Below, one piece after another: positions 1-6,621 of a stretch of DNA of 8,210 nt (position 1 is its first letter; each line of letters begins with the position of its first letter). Under the pieces are notes generated by a model. That model had not been told where the DNA came from and did not search any database. It saw only the letters and a program-made list of their open reading frames with translations. Origin of the DNA: CAYNOZ01 sp964398955 (GTDB lineage Archaea; Methanobacteriota_B; Thermococci; Thermococcales; CAYNOZ01); contig CAYNOZ010000066.1 of NCBI GenBank assembly GCA_964398955.1, positions 1 through 8,210 on the forward strand, in the 5' to 3' direction. Made by a program: the position numbers and the translations under genes.

Positions 1-75
1 CTTCTCCTCATTCTTCCAAAAATCATTATTCACCTCAAGGAGACCTCGTCCTTTAAGGCGGGGTAGGTGACTCAT
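1..75 (+). mobile_element. Right end of an IS200/IS605 (IS1341-type, TnpB-associated) element, partial
   Basis: Bases 44-50 (CCTCGTC) and 57-63 (GGCGGGG) form a 7-bp stem, counting two G-T pairs, around a six-base loop CTTTAA. It is followed by TAGGTGACTC. A short CCTCGTCCTTTA-type hairpin with a G-rich 3' arm and GGTGACTC is the familiar look of the 3' end of tnpB elements in archaea and bacteria, where TnpA recognises the hairpin and the same region is the 3' part of the omega RNA. Reading frame 1 is open from base 1 to a TAG at 64-66 and ends in KETSSFKAG, the kind of tail produced when the tnpB stop lies in this hairpin. Frame 3 is also open, to a TAA at 54-56, so I do not claim a frame. 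The body of the element lies outside the window. The exact right boundary is not visible, and the family call rests on the hairpin alone. Confidence 0.5.
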
Positions 76-269
76 GTTAAAAACCTTCAGAATCGAGGTA
101 TAGAAAAAAAGGTTTATTTTGAATAAGGATATATTTTCTCTCTAAATTTTGTTTAAAAAACTTAAATTTTTAGGTTATCCAATCTTGTTTAACATTTTTT
201 TCAGTTTTTATTTTTCTTCAAGTTTTTAATATTTTTTGTGAAAATTTTTTTAATTTTAGGGTGTTGTCC
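76..269. other. AT-rich intergenic region, no gene seen
   Basis: This stretch lies between the transposon end and the promoter of the first complete gene. It is dominated by T-runs on the + strand. I see no convincing reading frame, tRNA-like fold or repeat array. The minus-strand open frame across 218-472 encodes a low-complexity Phe/Leu/Ile/Asn-rich product and mostly shadows the gene that starts at 302. Confidence 0.5.
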
Positions 270-284
270 GAAAAGTATAAGTTT
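268..284 (+). promoter_or_regulatory. Archaeal BRE/TATA promoter of the C_GCAxxG gene
   Basis: The sequence CCGAAAAGTATAAGT has the shape of an archaeal purine-rich BRE followed by a TATA box. The TATA centre lies about 24 bases before the ATG at 302. Archaeal transcription usually starts 22-27 bases downstream of the TATA centre, so the transcript would start at or next to the ATG, giving a leaderless mRNA. The absence of a Shine-Dalgarno-like sequence before 302 fits this. This is inference from spacing only. Confidence 0.5.
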
Positions 285-301
285 AGTGACACGATTAATA
301 T

Positions 302-841
302 ATGGGAATAACAAGTGATATTATGGTTGAAGAAAGGGAGAAGGTTTTGGAAAAAGCCTACGATAAAGGATTTGAATATGAAAAAGAATATGGTTTCTGT
401 TCTCAGGCCGTTCTTGCAGCAATACAAGATGTATTTGGAGGAGTAGATAACAAGGTTATTGAATCTTCTCATGCTCTTGCAGGTGGTGGTGCTTTAGTTG
501 GGGATGGAACATGTGGAGCTTGCGCTGGATCTATGATGGCAATTAGCGCCTTTTTCGGTAGAAACAGAGATCAATTTGATGAAGGAGAAATAGGGGATTG
601 GATGAAGTCTTCAGAGGTATCAAAGAAGGTTAGAGAAAGGTTCATCGATGAATTTGGTAGTGTAATTTGTAATGACATCCAGGAAGATATTTTTGGTCGA
701 TCTTATGATCTGTGGGATTCTGAGGATTTTAAGGCGTTTGAGGATGATGGAGCACATGAAGATAAATGTCCAAGTGTAACTGGTAGGGCGGCAAAATGGA
801 CAGCGGAAATACTTTTAGAGGAAGGGATAGAACCAAAATAG
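302..841 (+). CDS. C_GCAxxG_C_C family putative redox-active protein
   Basis: The 179-residue soluble protein has the cysteine layout of the C_GCAxxG_C_C family: Cys33 in GFCSQAVLAA, Cys71 in GDGTCGACAGSMMAIS, Cys123 in VICNDI and Cys156 in KCPSVTGRAAKW. These four spaced cysteines and the Gly/Ala-rich segment after Cys71 are the family signature. An additional Cys74 makes a CGAC pair. The family is thought to be redox-active or to bind metal or a cofactor through its cysteines, but no reaction is established, so none is assigned. No signal peptide or membrane segment is seen, so it is probably cytoplasmic. The start at 302 fits a leaderless transcript from the TATA box at about 277. A second ATG at 323 (MVEERE) is a possible alternative that loses only seven residues. 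The nearest gene on the same strand is an FeS/flavin enoate reductase 246 bases downstream, which suggests, but does not show, a shared redox role. Confidence 0.85.
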   Translation: MGITSDIMVEEREKVLEKAYDKGFEYEKEYGFCSQAVLAAIQDVFGGVDNKVIESSHALAGGGALVGDGTCGACAGSMMAISAFFGRNRDQFDEGEIGDWMKSSEVSKKVRERFIDEFGSVICNDIQEDIFGRSYDLWDSEDFKAFEDDGAHEDKCPSVTGRAAKWTAEILLEEGIEPK

Positions 842-1087
842 TTTAGGATGATATTTCTTGATTATTTTTTGTTTTTTTGTTTTTCTGTAATTTTATATTT
901 GTTTTTGGTAGTTTGTTGTTGATTTTTTTGTTTGAATTTGTTTTATATTGGGTTGTTTTGTTGGGTGTTTTTTGGTTTTTTATTGGGTTTTATTCTGATT
1001 ATTTTTTTTAACGTTTTGTTTAAATGTTTTATTGGGGTTAATATGATTAATTTTTTAAGGTTTAATCCATTATTTAGATTAGATGGT
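842..1087 (+). other. T/G-rich low-complexity spacer, probable U-rich terminator region
   Basis: The + strand here is almost only T, G and A, with about four C residues between 842 and 1050 and many runs of 4-8 T. Runs of U after a stop codon are the known archaeal termination signal, so the first part (about 862-910) probably ends transcription of the preceding gene. The frame of the downstream flavoprotein stays open back to 932, but the encoded stretch is the Phe/Leu/Ile/Gly mixture that any T/G-rich sequence gives and has no counterpart in the enzyme family. I therefore treat it as non-coding. A TATA-like TTTTTAAGG at 1052-1060 could be the promoter of the flavoprotein gene. Confidence 0.5.
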
Positions 1088-3064
1088 ATGATGAGTGAAA
1101 AATTTGATTCTATATTTGAGGAAGGAACGATTGGAAGTTTGAATATCCCTAATAGAATAGTGATGCCTCCTATGGGTACTCTTACTGCTAACATTGATGG
1201 AACACCGTCTGATCAAATGATTAACTACTACGCTGAAAGAGCGAAAGGAGGGGCAGGACTAATAATTGTGGAAATTGCTGGTGTAGATTTTCCTGAATCC
1301 CAAACCACTTCTAAAGGACTCAGACTAGATAAAGATAAATTTATACCAGATCTAGGTGAATTAACAGAAAGAATCCATGATCATGGATCTAAAACTTTTC
1401 TACAACTTCAACACCCAGGAAGACAAACCACACCAAACGTTATTGAAGGAAAACAACCTGTGAGCGCTTCAGAAGTAACAGAAACCTTTTCCGGGGTAAC
1501 ACCTAGAAAGTTAGAAACAGAAGAAGTTGAAGAATTAGTAGATAAATACGTTCAAGCTGCAGTAAGAGCTGAGCGTGCTGGATTTGATGGAGTACAATTG
1601 CATGGAGGTCATGGATACTTAATCACACAATTTATTTCATCTAGAACTAATAAAAGAAGTGACAAGTACGGTGGAGACATAAAAGACAGATGTAAGTTCC
1701 CAAAAGAGATAATTAATGGTATAAGGGAGGAGTTAGGTGAAGATTTTCCTGTTGAGATAAGGATAAGTGTTGATGAATTTGTAGAGGGTGGTCATGGTGT
1801 AGAAGAATCTAAAGTAGTAGCTCAAGAACTGGAAAAAGCTGGTGTAGACTCAATAAATGCCTCAGCAGCTACTTATGAATCATTCCCTCAAAATGTAGAG
1901 CCAATGCGCTTTGAAGAATCTTGGAGAACTTACTTAGCTGAAGAACTTAAAAAAGTAGTGGATATTCCTGTAGCGGCTGTAGGAGTTATTAGAAAACCTG
2001 AAACTGCTAACCAAATTATCCAAGATGGAAGGGCAGATTTCGTAGCTATAGGTAGAGGGCTAATATCTGATCCATACTGGCCGAAAAAAGCAGCGAAAGG
2101 AGAAGTAGAAAAAATAAATAAATGTATAAGCTGTAATACAGGATGTGTAGGTAGAGTACTTGATGAAAGAAGTGTTGGATGTGCGATAAACCCAACAGTT
2201 GGAAAAGAAGAAATATACAATAACTTAGGAGAAGCACAGAATATAAAAGATGTTTTAGTAATTGGCGGAGGGCCCGGTGGAATGGAAGCTGCAAAATATG
2301 CGGCCGAAAGAGGCCACAACGTTACATTATACGAAAAAGATGAAGAACTAGGCGGACAGATGAAGATCGGAAGTAAACCTCCTGGAAAAGAAAAAATAAA
2401 ATGGTTCATGGACCAAATAGAAAACGAAATTAAAGAACTAGGAGTGAAAATAAAAACAGGAACTGAAGCAACAATGGATACTGTAAGAAAAGAAAACCCA
2501 GATGAAATAATTGTTGCAACAGGAGCAGAACCGATAGAACCGGACATAAAAAATGATGAAAATGTTTTACAGGCCTGGGATGTACTAAAACAAGAAATGG
2601 ATATAGAAAACGAAGAAATATTGATGATAGGTGGAGGCCAAGTCGGTTGTGAACTAACAGAATACTTAGTAGAAAAGAACAATGAAGTAACCATACTGGA
2701 AATGCTTGACGACATAGCAAGTGATATGGAGATGATCACAAAAGTAGACCTAATTCAAAGATTTACTGAAGAGGAAAATATAGAATGGCGAACTAACGAA
2801 AAAGTAAAAGAAATTAATAGTACCAAAGTTAAAGTAGAAAATGAAGGAGAAGAAAAAAGTTACACAGCAGACAAAGTAATACTTGCTATGGGAAGCAAAT
2901 CACAAAAAAGTTTAGTAAACAAATTGGACAAAGAAAAATATAACATATTCCTAGTAGGAGATGCAGAAGAACCAAATAAAATATATGAAGCAACTCAAAC
3001 CGGAGCAAAAGCAGGGATCTCAATCGGAGTCCAAGACCCCATCTACAGCCCAATAAACTACTAA
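1088..3064 (+). CDS. FMN/FAD/[4Fe-4S] enoate reductase, 2,4-dienoyl-CoA reductase (old yellow enzyme) family
   Basis: Counted from the ATG at 1088, this is a 658-residue protein, close to FadH-type reductases (about 670). Residues 1 to about 335 form the FMN-binding TIM barrel, with the active-site segment HGGHGYLITQF at 172-182 followed by the NxRxDxYGG motif. Cys346, Cys349, Cys353 and Cys365 (CxxCxxxC, then x11, C) bind the [4Fe-4S] cluster. Residues 388-420 hold a GGGPGG dinucleotide (FAD) fold, 512-540 a GGGQVG NAD(P)H fold, and FLVGDAEEP near 620 closes the FAD site. Electrons would run from NAD(P)H through FAD and FeS to FMN to reduce an activated C=C bond. The substrate cannot be read from sequence: dienoyl-CoA, cinnamate-type enoates and trimethylamine-type substrates occur in relatives. 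The frame is open back to 932, but the family starts at MSEKFDSIFEEG, so 1088 or 1091 is chosen. No strong ribosome binding site decides between them. Probably cytoplasmic. Confidence 0.9.
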   Translation: MMSEKFDSIFEEGTIGSLNIPNRIVMPPMGTLTANIDGTPSDQMINYYAERAKGGAGLIIVEIAGVDFPESQTTSKGLRLDKDKFIPDLGELTERIHDHGSKTFLQLQHPGRQTTPNVIEGKQPVSASEVTETFSGVTPRKLETEEVEELVDKYVQAAVRAERAGFDGVQLHGGHGYLITQFISSRTNKRSDKYGGDIKDRCKFPKEIINGIREELGEDFPVEIRISVDEFVEGGHGVEESKVVAQELEKAGVDSINASAATYESFPQNVEPMRFEESWRTYLAEELKKVVDIPVAAVGVIRKPETANQIIQDGRADFVAIGRGLISDPYWPKKAAKGEVEKINKCISCNTGCVGRVLDERSVGCAINPTVGKEEIYNNLGEAQNIKDVLVIGGGPGGMEAAKYAAERGHNVTLYEKDEELGGQMKIGSKPPGKEKIKWFMDQIENEIKELGVKIKTGTEATMDTVRKENPDEIIVATGAEPIEPDIKNDENVLQAWDVLKQEMDIENEEILMIGGGQVGCELTEYLVEKNNEVTILEMLDDIASDMEMITKVDLIQRFTEEENIEWRTNEKVKEINSTKVKVENEGEEKSYTADKVILAMGSKSQKSLVNKLDKEKYNIFLVGDAEEPNKIYEATQTGAKAGISIGVQDPIYSPINY

Positions 3065-3100
3065 AAATAGAAAAAATAATTTAAAGACAAAAGAATCTAT

Positions 3101-3121
3101 AATATTTTTTCTTTCTTCTAA
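3101..3121 (+). terminator. U-rich terminator of the enoate reductase gene
   Basis: A T6 run at 3105-3110 followed by CTTTCTTCT lies about 40 bases after the stop codon, in a 107-base gap between convergent genes. Poly-U tracts without a strong hairpin are typical archaeal terminators. On the opposite strand the A6 run at 3071-3076 reads as T6 and could stop transcripts coming from the peroxiredoxin gene, so the gap may work in both directions. Confidence 0.4.
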
Positions 3122-3171
3122 TCTAAATAATTTATTACTATGATATTTTAATATTCTCTTTAGTTGATTGT

Positions 3172-3633
3172 TTAGATTTTTTCTAATATTTCTTTTATGT
3201 TAGGTACTTTGTGTATGTCGTGGACTTTGATGAATTCTATTTCTCTTTTTTTGTTTATTAGGATGTTTGCTCTTTCTGAGAATCCGTTTTCTTCTCTGAA
3301 GATTCCGTATTTTTTTGCTATTTTTCCGTGTGGCCAGAAGTCTGCTAGTATTTGGGTTTTTTCAAGTTCCATGTCTTTGGACCAGGCCTTTTTGGTTGGT
3401 ACTGGGTCAACGCTTATTCCTAGTGGTACTGTGTTTTTTTCTTCGAAGTTTTCGTAGTTTTCCTCTAGTGATTCCATTTGATTTCTACATACTTCTGTCC
3501 AGGCTAGTGGATGGAAGGATAGTAATACTTTTTTTCCTTCAAAGTCTGATAGTGATACTTCTTTCTCATATTGATTTTTTAGAGTGAAATCTTCTGCTTT
3601 TTCTCCAGGTTTTACATTTTCATTATTCGACAT
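3172..3633 (-). CDS. One-cysteine peroxiredoxin, AhpC/TSA family (Bcp/AhpE-like)
   Basis: A 153-residue thioredoxin-fold protein with the peroxidatic motif PLAWTEVC at 42-49. Pro42, Thr46 and Cys49 match the conserved PxxxTxxC. The family arginine is likely in FSERANILI at about 116-124. Also typical are APDFTL-like KAEDFTLKN near the N-terminus and GISVDPVPTKKAW in the middle. Cys49 is the only cysteine, so there is no built-in resolving cysteine, and reduction must use an outside thiol or protein partner. The expected role is cytoplasmic reduction of H2O2 or organic peroxides. The ATG at 3633 follows GAGGTG (3645-3640), a good ribosome binding site, and a TATA box lies near 3699. Trp in place of the more usual Phe in the active-site loop is a small variation. 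Its 3' end faces the enoate reductase gene. Confidence 0.9.
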   Translation of the reverse strand: MSNNENVKPGEKAEDFTLKNQYEKEVSLSDFEGKKVLLSFHPLAWTEVCRNQMESLEENYENFEEKNTVPLGISVDPVPTKKAWSKDMELEKTQILADFWPHGKIAKKYGIFREENGFSERANILINKKREIEFIKVHDIHKVPNIKEILEKI

Positions 3634-3693
3634 TTTTTACACCTCAATATTCTTTTTTTAGATATATTGCATTAGTAATGGTAATTGTTTTTA

Positions 3694-3705
3694 ATTTATA
3701 TAAAT
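3694..3705 (-). promoter_or_regulatory. TATA box of the peroxiredoxin gene
   Basis: Read on the minus strand, TTTATATAAAT is preceded by an A-run that can serve as BRE. Its centre is about 66 bases before the ATG at 3633. A start about 25 bases downstream would leave a leader of roughly 40 bases that contains the GAGGTG site. It lies in the gap after the peptidase gene, so the peroxiredoxin can be transcribed separately from that gene. Confidence 0.5.
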
Positions 3706-3828
3706 TTTTTGAGAATGTGTTTATAGGATTATTAGATTTTGTTTCATTATAATTGGATTGGGTTTTTGGTTTTTGTGTTGGTATTTGTTTATAAGGAAGA
3801 ATAGAAAGATAGAGAGTTTTTATTGGTT

Positions 3829-5724
3829 TTACCATCCTGTCCAGCCGATGTAGTTTTTACCTTCTTCTAGGTTCCAGGTGTGGGTTCCGTATTTTAGTGT
3901 GGTATTTGAGTTTACTATTACTACGTATGCTTTTCCTGTTTTCATTTTTTGTATTGTGTTTTCTCCGGTTTTTGGGTTGTATACTTTGTTTGGGTTGTTT
4001 GCTTCGTAGGCTCTTACTAGGTTTTTTTGGATTGGTTTGAAGGCTGTGCTTGGTTTTGGCTCCATTTCTCCTTTTACTATGGTTTTCCAGGCTTCGTTCT
4101 CTATTTCTGGGTAGCACCATCCTCCACATGGTATTCCTATGGCATTGTCATCGTAATTGGCTACTAGTTTATCAGCTAGGTTCCACCATTCTGATACTAC
4201 TTCTTCTGAATTTTGGATTGTGTATTGGGTTACGTATTCTTCTGCTCTTGATTTACCTATTACTCTGTACCAGGTATATGCTTGTTGATCCACTTTTTTT
4301 GTTTCTTCTATTATTGATTTTTCTTGTTGGTTCTGTAGTTCTCTTATTTCATCTTCCATGTTGGCCCAGTTTAGGGTTGCCCAGTTTCCTACAAAGTTGT
4401 GAGCCCACCATGCTGATTCTCTTGTGAAATTGTGATGGTTTCCTATTGTGTATGGTTCTGGCATTTTGTTTACACCGCTGTAGATTGGTACGAAGGTGCT
4501 TGTTTGGGCGTTATCCGGTGCGATCCAAGATATTCCTCCTATTGAGTCCGGAAGCCAGTCTCTGCATTGGTTTATGACTGTATATTCGGATCCCATGTAA
4601 GGTACTAATCGGTTGCTTCCTCTGTGGTACGGGTTTTCCCATGGTCCGGCGGCTAGTCCTTCGGTATTATCAAATTGAGTTCCTTGGCCATTGTTCCGGT
4701 ATACTTCCATTACATCTCTTACTGATAGTTTGTTTTCTGGTTTGAATGAGAATGGGTAGTCTGATAGGTCGCTGGAGTATTCTTCGAATTTGTTTGGGGC
4801 TAGTGCATGGTATGTTACCCATAGTCTTGGAGTGGCTTGGGCGTTGCTGTATGCTTCATACATTTTGAATGTACCGTTTTTAGGTGTCCAAAGTCCTAGT
4901 TCTTTTGCTAATGTTTTTATGTTCGTTGATGCCATTGTATTAGGTTGTTCTGTGTTTACTTCTCCTATTCTTGGAAGGTTTGGCATTACTATTACTTCGT
5001 CTTTTGGTACTCGTTTAGCTGCCCATGCAGCTCCTAGTCTGTCAGGATCTATTCCGGTTTCTGGTTTAGGGCTCCATTCTGGTCCAGGTCCTACTATTTC
5101 GAATAACCATACTTCGTTAGGGTCTGATACTAGTAGGGATTCTCCTCCGAATGCTCCGTTGAATCCGTATTTTTCGGCTATGCTCCCCATTATTTTTATT
5201 GCTTCTCTTGCTGTTTCAGCTCTTTCTAATGCGATCATTGATAGCTCGGTGATTCCTAGTAATGCTTCTTCATTCTGAACTATTGGCACGGATCCTCTGG
5301 TAGATTCTGCTATTGCGACTTGTTTTTCGTTCATATGCCCGAAAACTCCTTCGAAGTACTGGTATGTATGTGATACTTCCGGTATTGTGTAGTTGCTCGG
5401 TATTGTATGTTTTTCTTGGCATTCTCCATCTGAGAGTTGTGGCATTATATGTAGAGGTCTTCTGTCTCCTGGTTCATGGTCCTCGGCAGGTACTAGTTCG
5501 TATGTTGGGTCACATATTCCACAGTCTGCTGATTGAGCTATTATTGTGGATCCATTCACTGTAGCTTGCTTGCCTACACCTACCATTGTACACATTTGAT
5601 CTTCTATTGGTTGAGGTTGGGTTCCTTCTTCTTTGGTTTCTGCGAGAGCTGGAGTAGCTACTGGTATGGAAATACTTGCGAAAAGTACTATTATTAATAA
5701 AACACTTACTCTTTTTCTTAACAA
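3829..5724 (-). CDS. Secreted C69-family dipeptidase-like Ntn hydrolase with extra C-terminal module
   Basis: The 631-residue protein starts with a Sec-type signal peptide: a basic MLRKR, a hydrophobic stretch at about 7-27, and a likely cut after TPALA near residue 29. A short acidic linker leads to Cys45 in CTMVGVGKQATVNGSTIIAQ, the N-terminal catalytic cysteine region of peptidase family C69 (former U34), where self-cleavage exposes Cys as nucleophile. A further match is GAFGGESLLVSDPNEVWLFE at about residues 190-209. The protein should cut dipeptides or small amides outside the cell. Extra cysteines (ADCGIC, GECQ, NQCRDW, IPCGGWC) could form disulphides. Residues of about 586-631 form an additional small module ending in WNLEEGKNYIGW. 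The start is TTG at 5724, backed by a well placed AGGTGA; no better in-frame ATG precedes the signal peptide. Relatives are usually about 470-550 residues, so this one is long. The physiological substrate is unknown. Confidence 0.88.
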   Translation of the reverse strand: MLRKRVSVLLIIVLFASISIPVATPALAETKEEGTQPQPIEDQMCTMVGVGKQATVNGSTIIAQSADCGICDPTYELVPAEDHEPGDRRPLHIMPQLSDGECQEKHTIPSNYTIPEVSHTYQYFEGVFGHMNEKQVAIAESTRGSVPIVQNEEALLGITELSMIALERAETAREAIKIMGSIAEKYGFNGAFGGESLLVSDPNEVWLFEIVGPGPEWSPKPETGIDPDRLGAAWAAKRVPKDEVIVMPNLPRIGEVNTEQPNTMASTNIKTLAKELGLWTPKNGTFKMYEAYSNAQATPRLWVTYHALAPNKFEEYSSDLSDYPFSFKPENKLSVRDVMEVYRNNGQGTQFDNTEGLAAGPWENPYHRGSNRLVPYMGSEYTVINQCRDWLPDSIGGISWIAPDNAQTSTFVPIYSGVNKMPEPYTIGNHHNFTRESAWWAHNFVGNWATLNWANMEDEIRELQNQQEKSIIEETKKVDQQAYTWYRVIGKSRAEEYVTQYTIQNSEEVVSEWWNLADKLVANYDDNAIGIPCGGWCYPEIENEAWKTIVKGEMEPKPSTAFKPIQKNLVRAYEANNPNKVYNPKTGENTIQKMKTGKAYVVIVNSNTTLKYGTHTWNLEEGKNYIGWTGW

Positions 5725-5730
5725 ATTAAA

Positions 5731-5737
5731 TCACCTA
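5731..5737 (-). promoter_or_regulatory. Ribosome binding site fixing a TTG start for the peptidase
   Basis: On the minus strand TAGGTGA ends six bases before the TTG codon at 5724-5722. The same AGGTGA core precedes the OsmC gene. Its position places the start exactly at the beginning of the signal peptide, which argues that TTG is the true start codon. Confidence 0.6.
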
Positions 5738-6109
5738 TTCAAAAAATTTTCTAAATACACCACGTTTAATAACTCCACGAAAAATTACTAACATTTAACA
5801 AACAAATTTTAGAGATACCAAATAAAAAACCTTTGGATCAAAAACCAAAAACAAATCCAGAAAATATAAATCAAAACAAAAAACAAAAAACAACATAACA
5901 AAAATAGAAAACCTAAAAACAAATCAAACAAAAAACACAGAACAAAATAAAAACTAAAAACTGAAAAACATCAAAAAACACAGGAATATCAAAAAAGCAC
6001 AAAAATCAAATAAAATTAAATAGAACTTAAATAACAAGTAAGTAAAAATTATTTAAAAGAGCAGATATAATTGGCGATATATTTAAATTTTTAATTTTAA
6101 ATTAATAGA
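5738..6109 (-). other. Low-complexity spacer, U/G-rich in the sense direction
   Basis: On the + strand this stretch is mostly A with some C and T. From about 5830 to 6000 it is built from CAAAAA/ACAAA-like words with very few G. Read in the direction of the flanking genes it is therefore U/G-rich and nearly free of C in its core. No open frame of any merit, RNA fold or exact repeat array is visible. It separates the stop of the OsmC gene from the start of the peptidase gene, and should contain the peptidase promoter, for which I see no strong TATA box. It resembles the 842-1087 spacer in both composition and orientation relative to transcription. Confidence 0.5.
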
Positions 6110-6130
6110 TTTTAGAAAAGAAAAGAAAAA
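6110..6130 (-). terminator. U-rich terminator of the OsmC gene
   Basis: On the minus strand, directly after the stop codon, the sequence reads as T5 C T4 C T4 CTAAAA. This closely spaced set of T-runs is a typical archaeal poly-U termination signal. A weak AT-only inverted repeat (ATTTAAA at 6081-6087, TTTAAAT at 6096-6102) follows and is probably of no importance. Confidence 0.45.
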
Positions 6131-6136
6131 TTATTT

Positions 6137-6577
6137 TTATTCAAAATTAACTTCCACATTTCTTTGTATAGTATCTTCTAATGGGCATCTTCCCTCGATC
6201 TCTTCTATGTATTCTGCTCTTTTTTCATCTGGGATTCCTTCTAGTTTCTGAATTTTGACTCTTACTTCTTGGAATCCGGCTGGTACGTCTGCTGTTCCCT
6301 TAAATCCTCTTGGATCTAAATCACCTTCCACCTTTAATTTAAGATCTTCTAGTTCAAAGCCCATTTCTTTCGCTACCATTGATGCGACTACATTTATGCA
6401 TCCTCCCAGAGATCCTAGAAGAACTTCAACTGGGCTAGATCCTTTATTTGTTCCTCCAAAGTTTTCTGGTTCATCTATTGTAATATTAAATTCTCTCATG
6501 GATACATTACTTTCAAAACCAGATACTTTTTCTACATCCGCCTCAAAAGTTTGTATAAATGATTTCTTTTTAGACAT
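6137..6577 (-). CDS. OsmC/Ohr-family peroxiredoxin-like protein
   Basis: A 146-residue OsmC-fold protein with both signature cysteines: Cys60 in GSSPVEVLLGSLGGC and Cys131 in GRCPLEDTI. In characterised members these two form the redox pair that reduces organic hydroperoxides, usually in a dimer. Length and motif spacing are normal for the general OsmC group; it is not clearly Ohr, OsmC proper or the YhfA type. No signal or membrane segment is present, so it is cytoplasmic. The ATG at 6577 follows AGGTGAA at about six bases, a good ribosome binding site. A TATA-like TAAATTTATAA at 6621-6611 is well placed for a short leader. The gene seems to be transcribed alone, divergently from the LysX-like gene, and ends in a U-rich tract. 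With the peroxiredoxin at 3172-3633 it suggests peroxide defence. Confidence 0.9.
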   Translation of the reverse strand: MSKKKSFIQTFEADVEKVSGFESNVSMREFNITIDEPENFGGTNKGSSPVEVLLGSLGGCINVVASMVAKEMGFELEDLKLKVEGDLDPRGFKGTADVPAGFQEVRVKIQKLEGIPDEKRAEYIEEIEGRCPLEDTIQRNVEVNFE

Positions 6578-6610
6578 GTTCTTTCACCTATTGTTTATTA
6601 AACCATGATA

Positions 6611-6621
6611 TTATAAATTTA
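6611..6621 (-). promoter_or_regulatory. Probable TATA box of the OsmC gene
   Basis: TAAATTTATAA on the minus strand is centred about 39 bases before the OsmC ATG. A start about 25 bases downstream would give a leader of roughly 14 bases that just includes the AGGTGAA site. A second AT-rich candidate lies at about 6636-6644 and would give a longer leader. The region is so AT-rich that the choice is uncertain. Confidence 0.35.

Noticed and set aside
932..1087. 52-residue hydrophobic N-terminal extension of the enoate reductase, looking like membrane helices
   Set aside because: It is a by-product of T/G-rich spacer DNA. The enzyme family begins at MSEKFDSIFEEG, and no ribosome binding site supports the ATG at 932. 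An in-frame ATG at 1043 after a GGGG is also less likely than 1088/1091.
1930..2739. Long minus-strand frame of 269 codons opposite the enoate reductase
   Set aside because: It is a Ser/Phe/Pro/Ile-rich shadow of a clearly homologous + strand gene, produced by its A-rich codon use.
3644..3835. 63-codon minus-strand frame between the peptidase and peroxiredoxin, with an ATG overlapping the peptidase stop
   Set aside because: Composition is that of A/C-rich spacer, no family is recognisable, and the TATA box of the peroxiredoxin gene lies inside it. No independent ribosome binding site.
4790..5278. 162-codon + strand frame opposite the peptidase
   Set aside because: Antisense shadow of the recognised C69 peptidase; no motif of its own.
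5830..6000. Repeated CAAAA/ACAAA words as a possible CRISPR-like or tandem repeat array
   Set aside because: There is no constant repeat length, no conserved repeat and no spacers; it is low-complexity sequence only.
6081..6102. ATTTAAA/TTTAAAT inverted repeat after the OsmC gene
   Set aside because: It is made only of A and T in a very AT-rich region and is expected by chance; the neighbouring T-runs are the better terminator.
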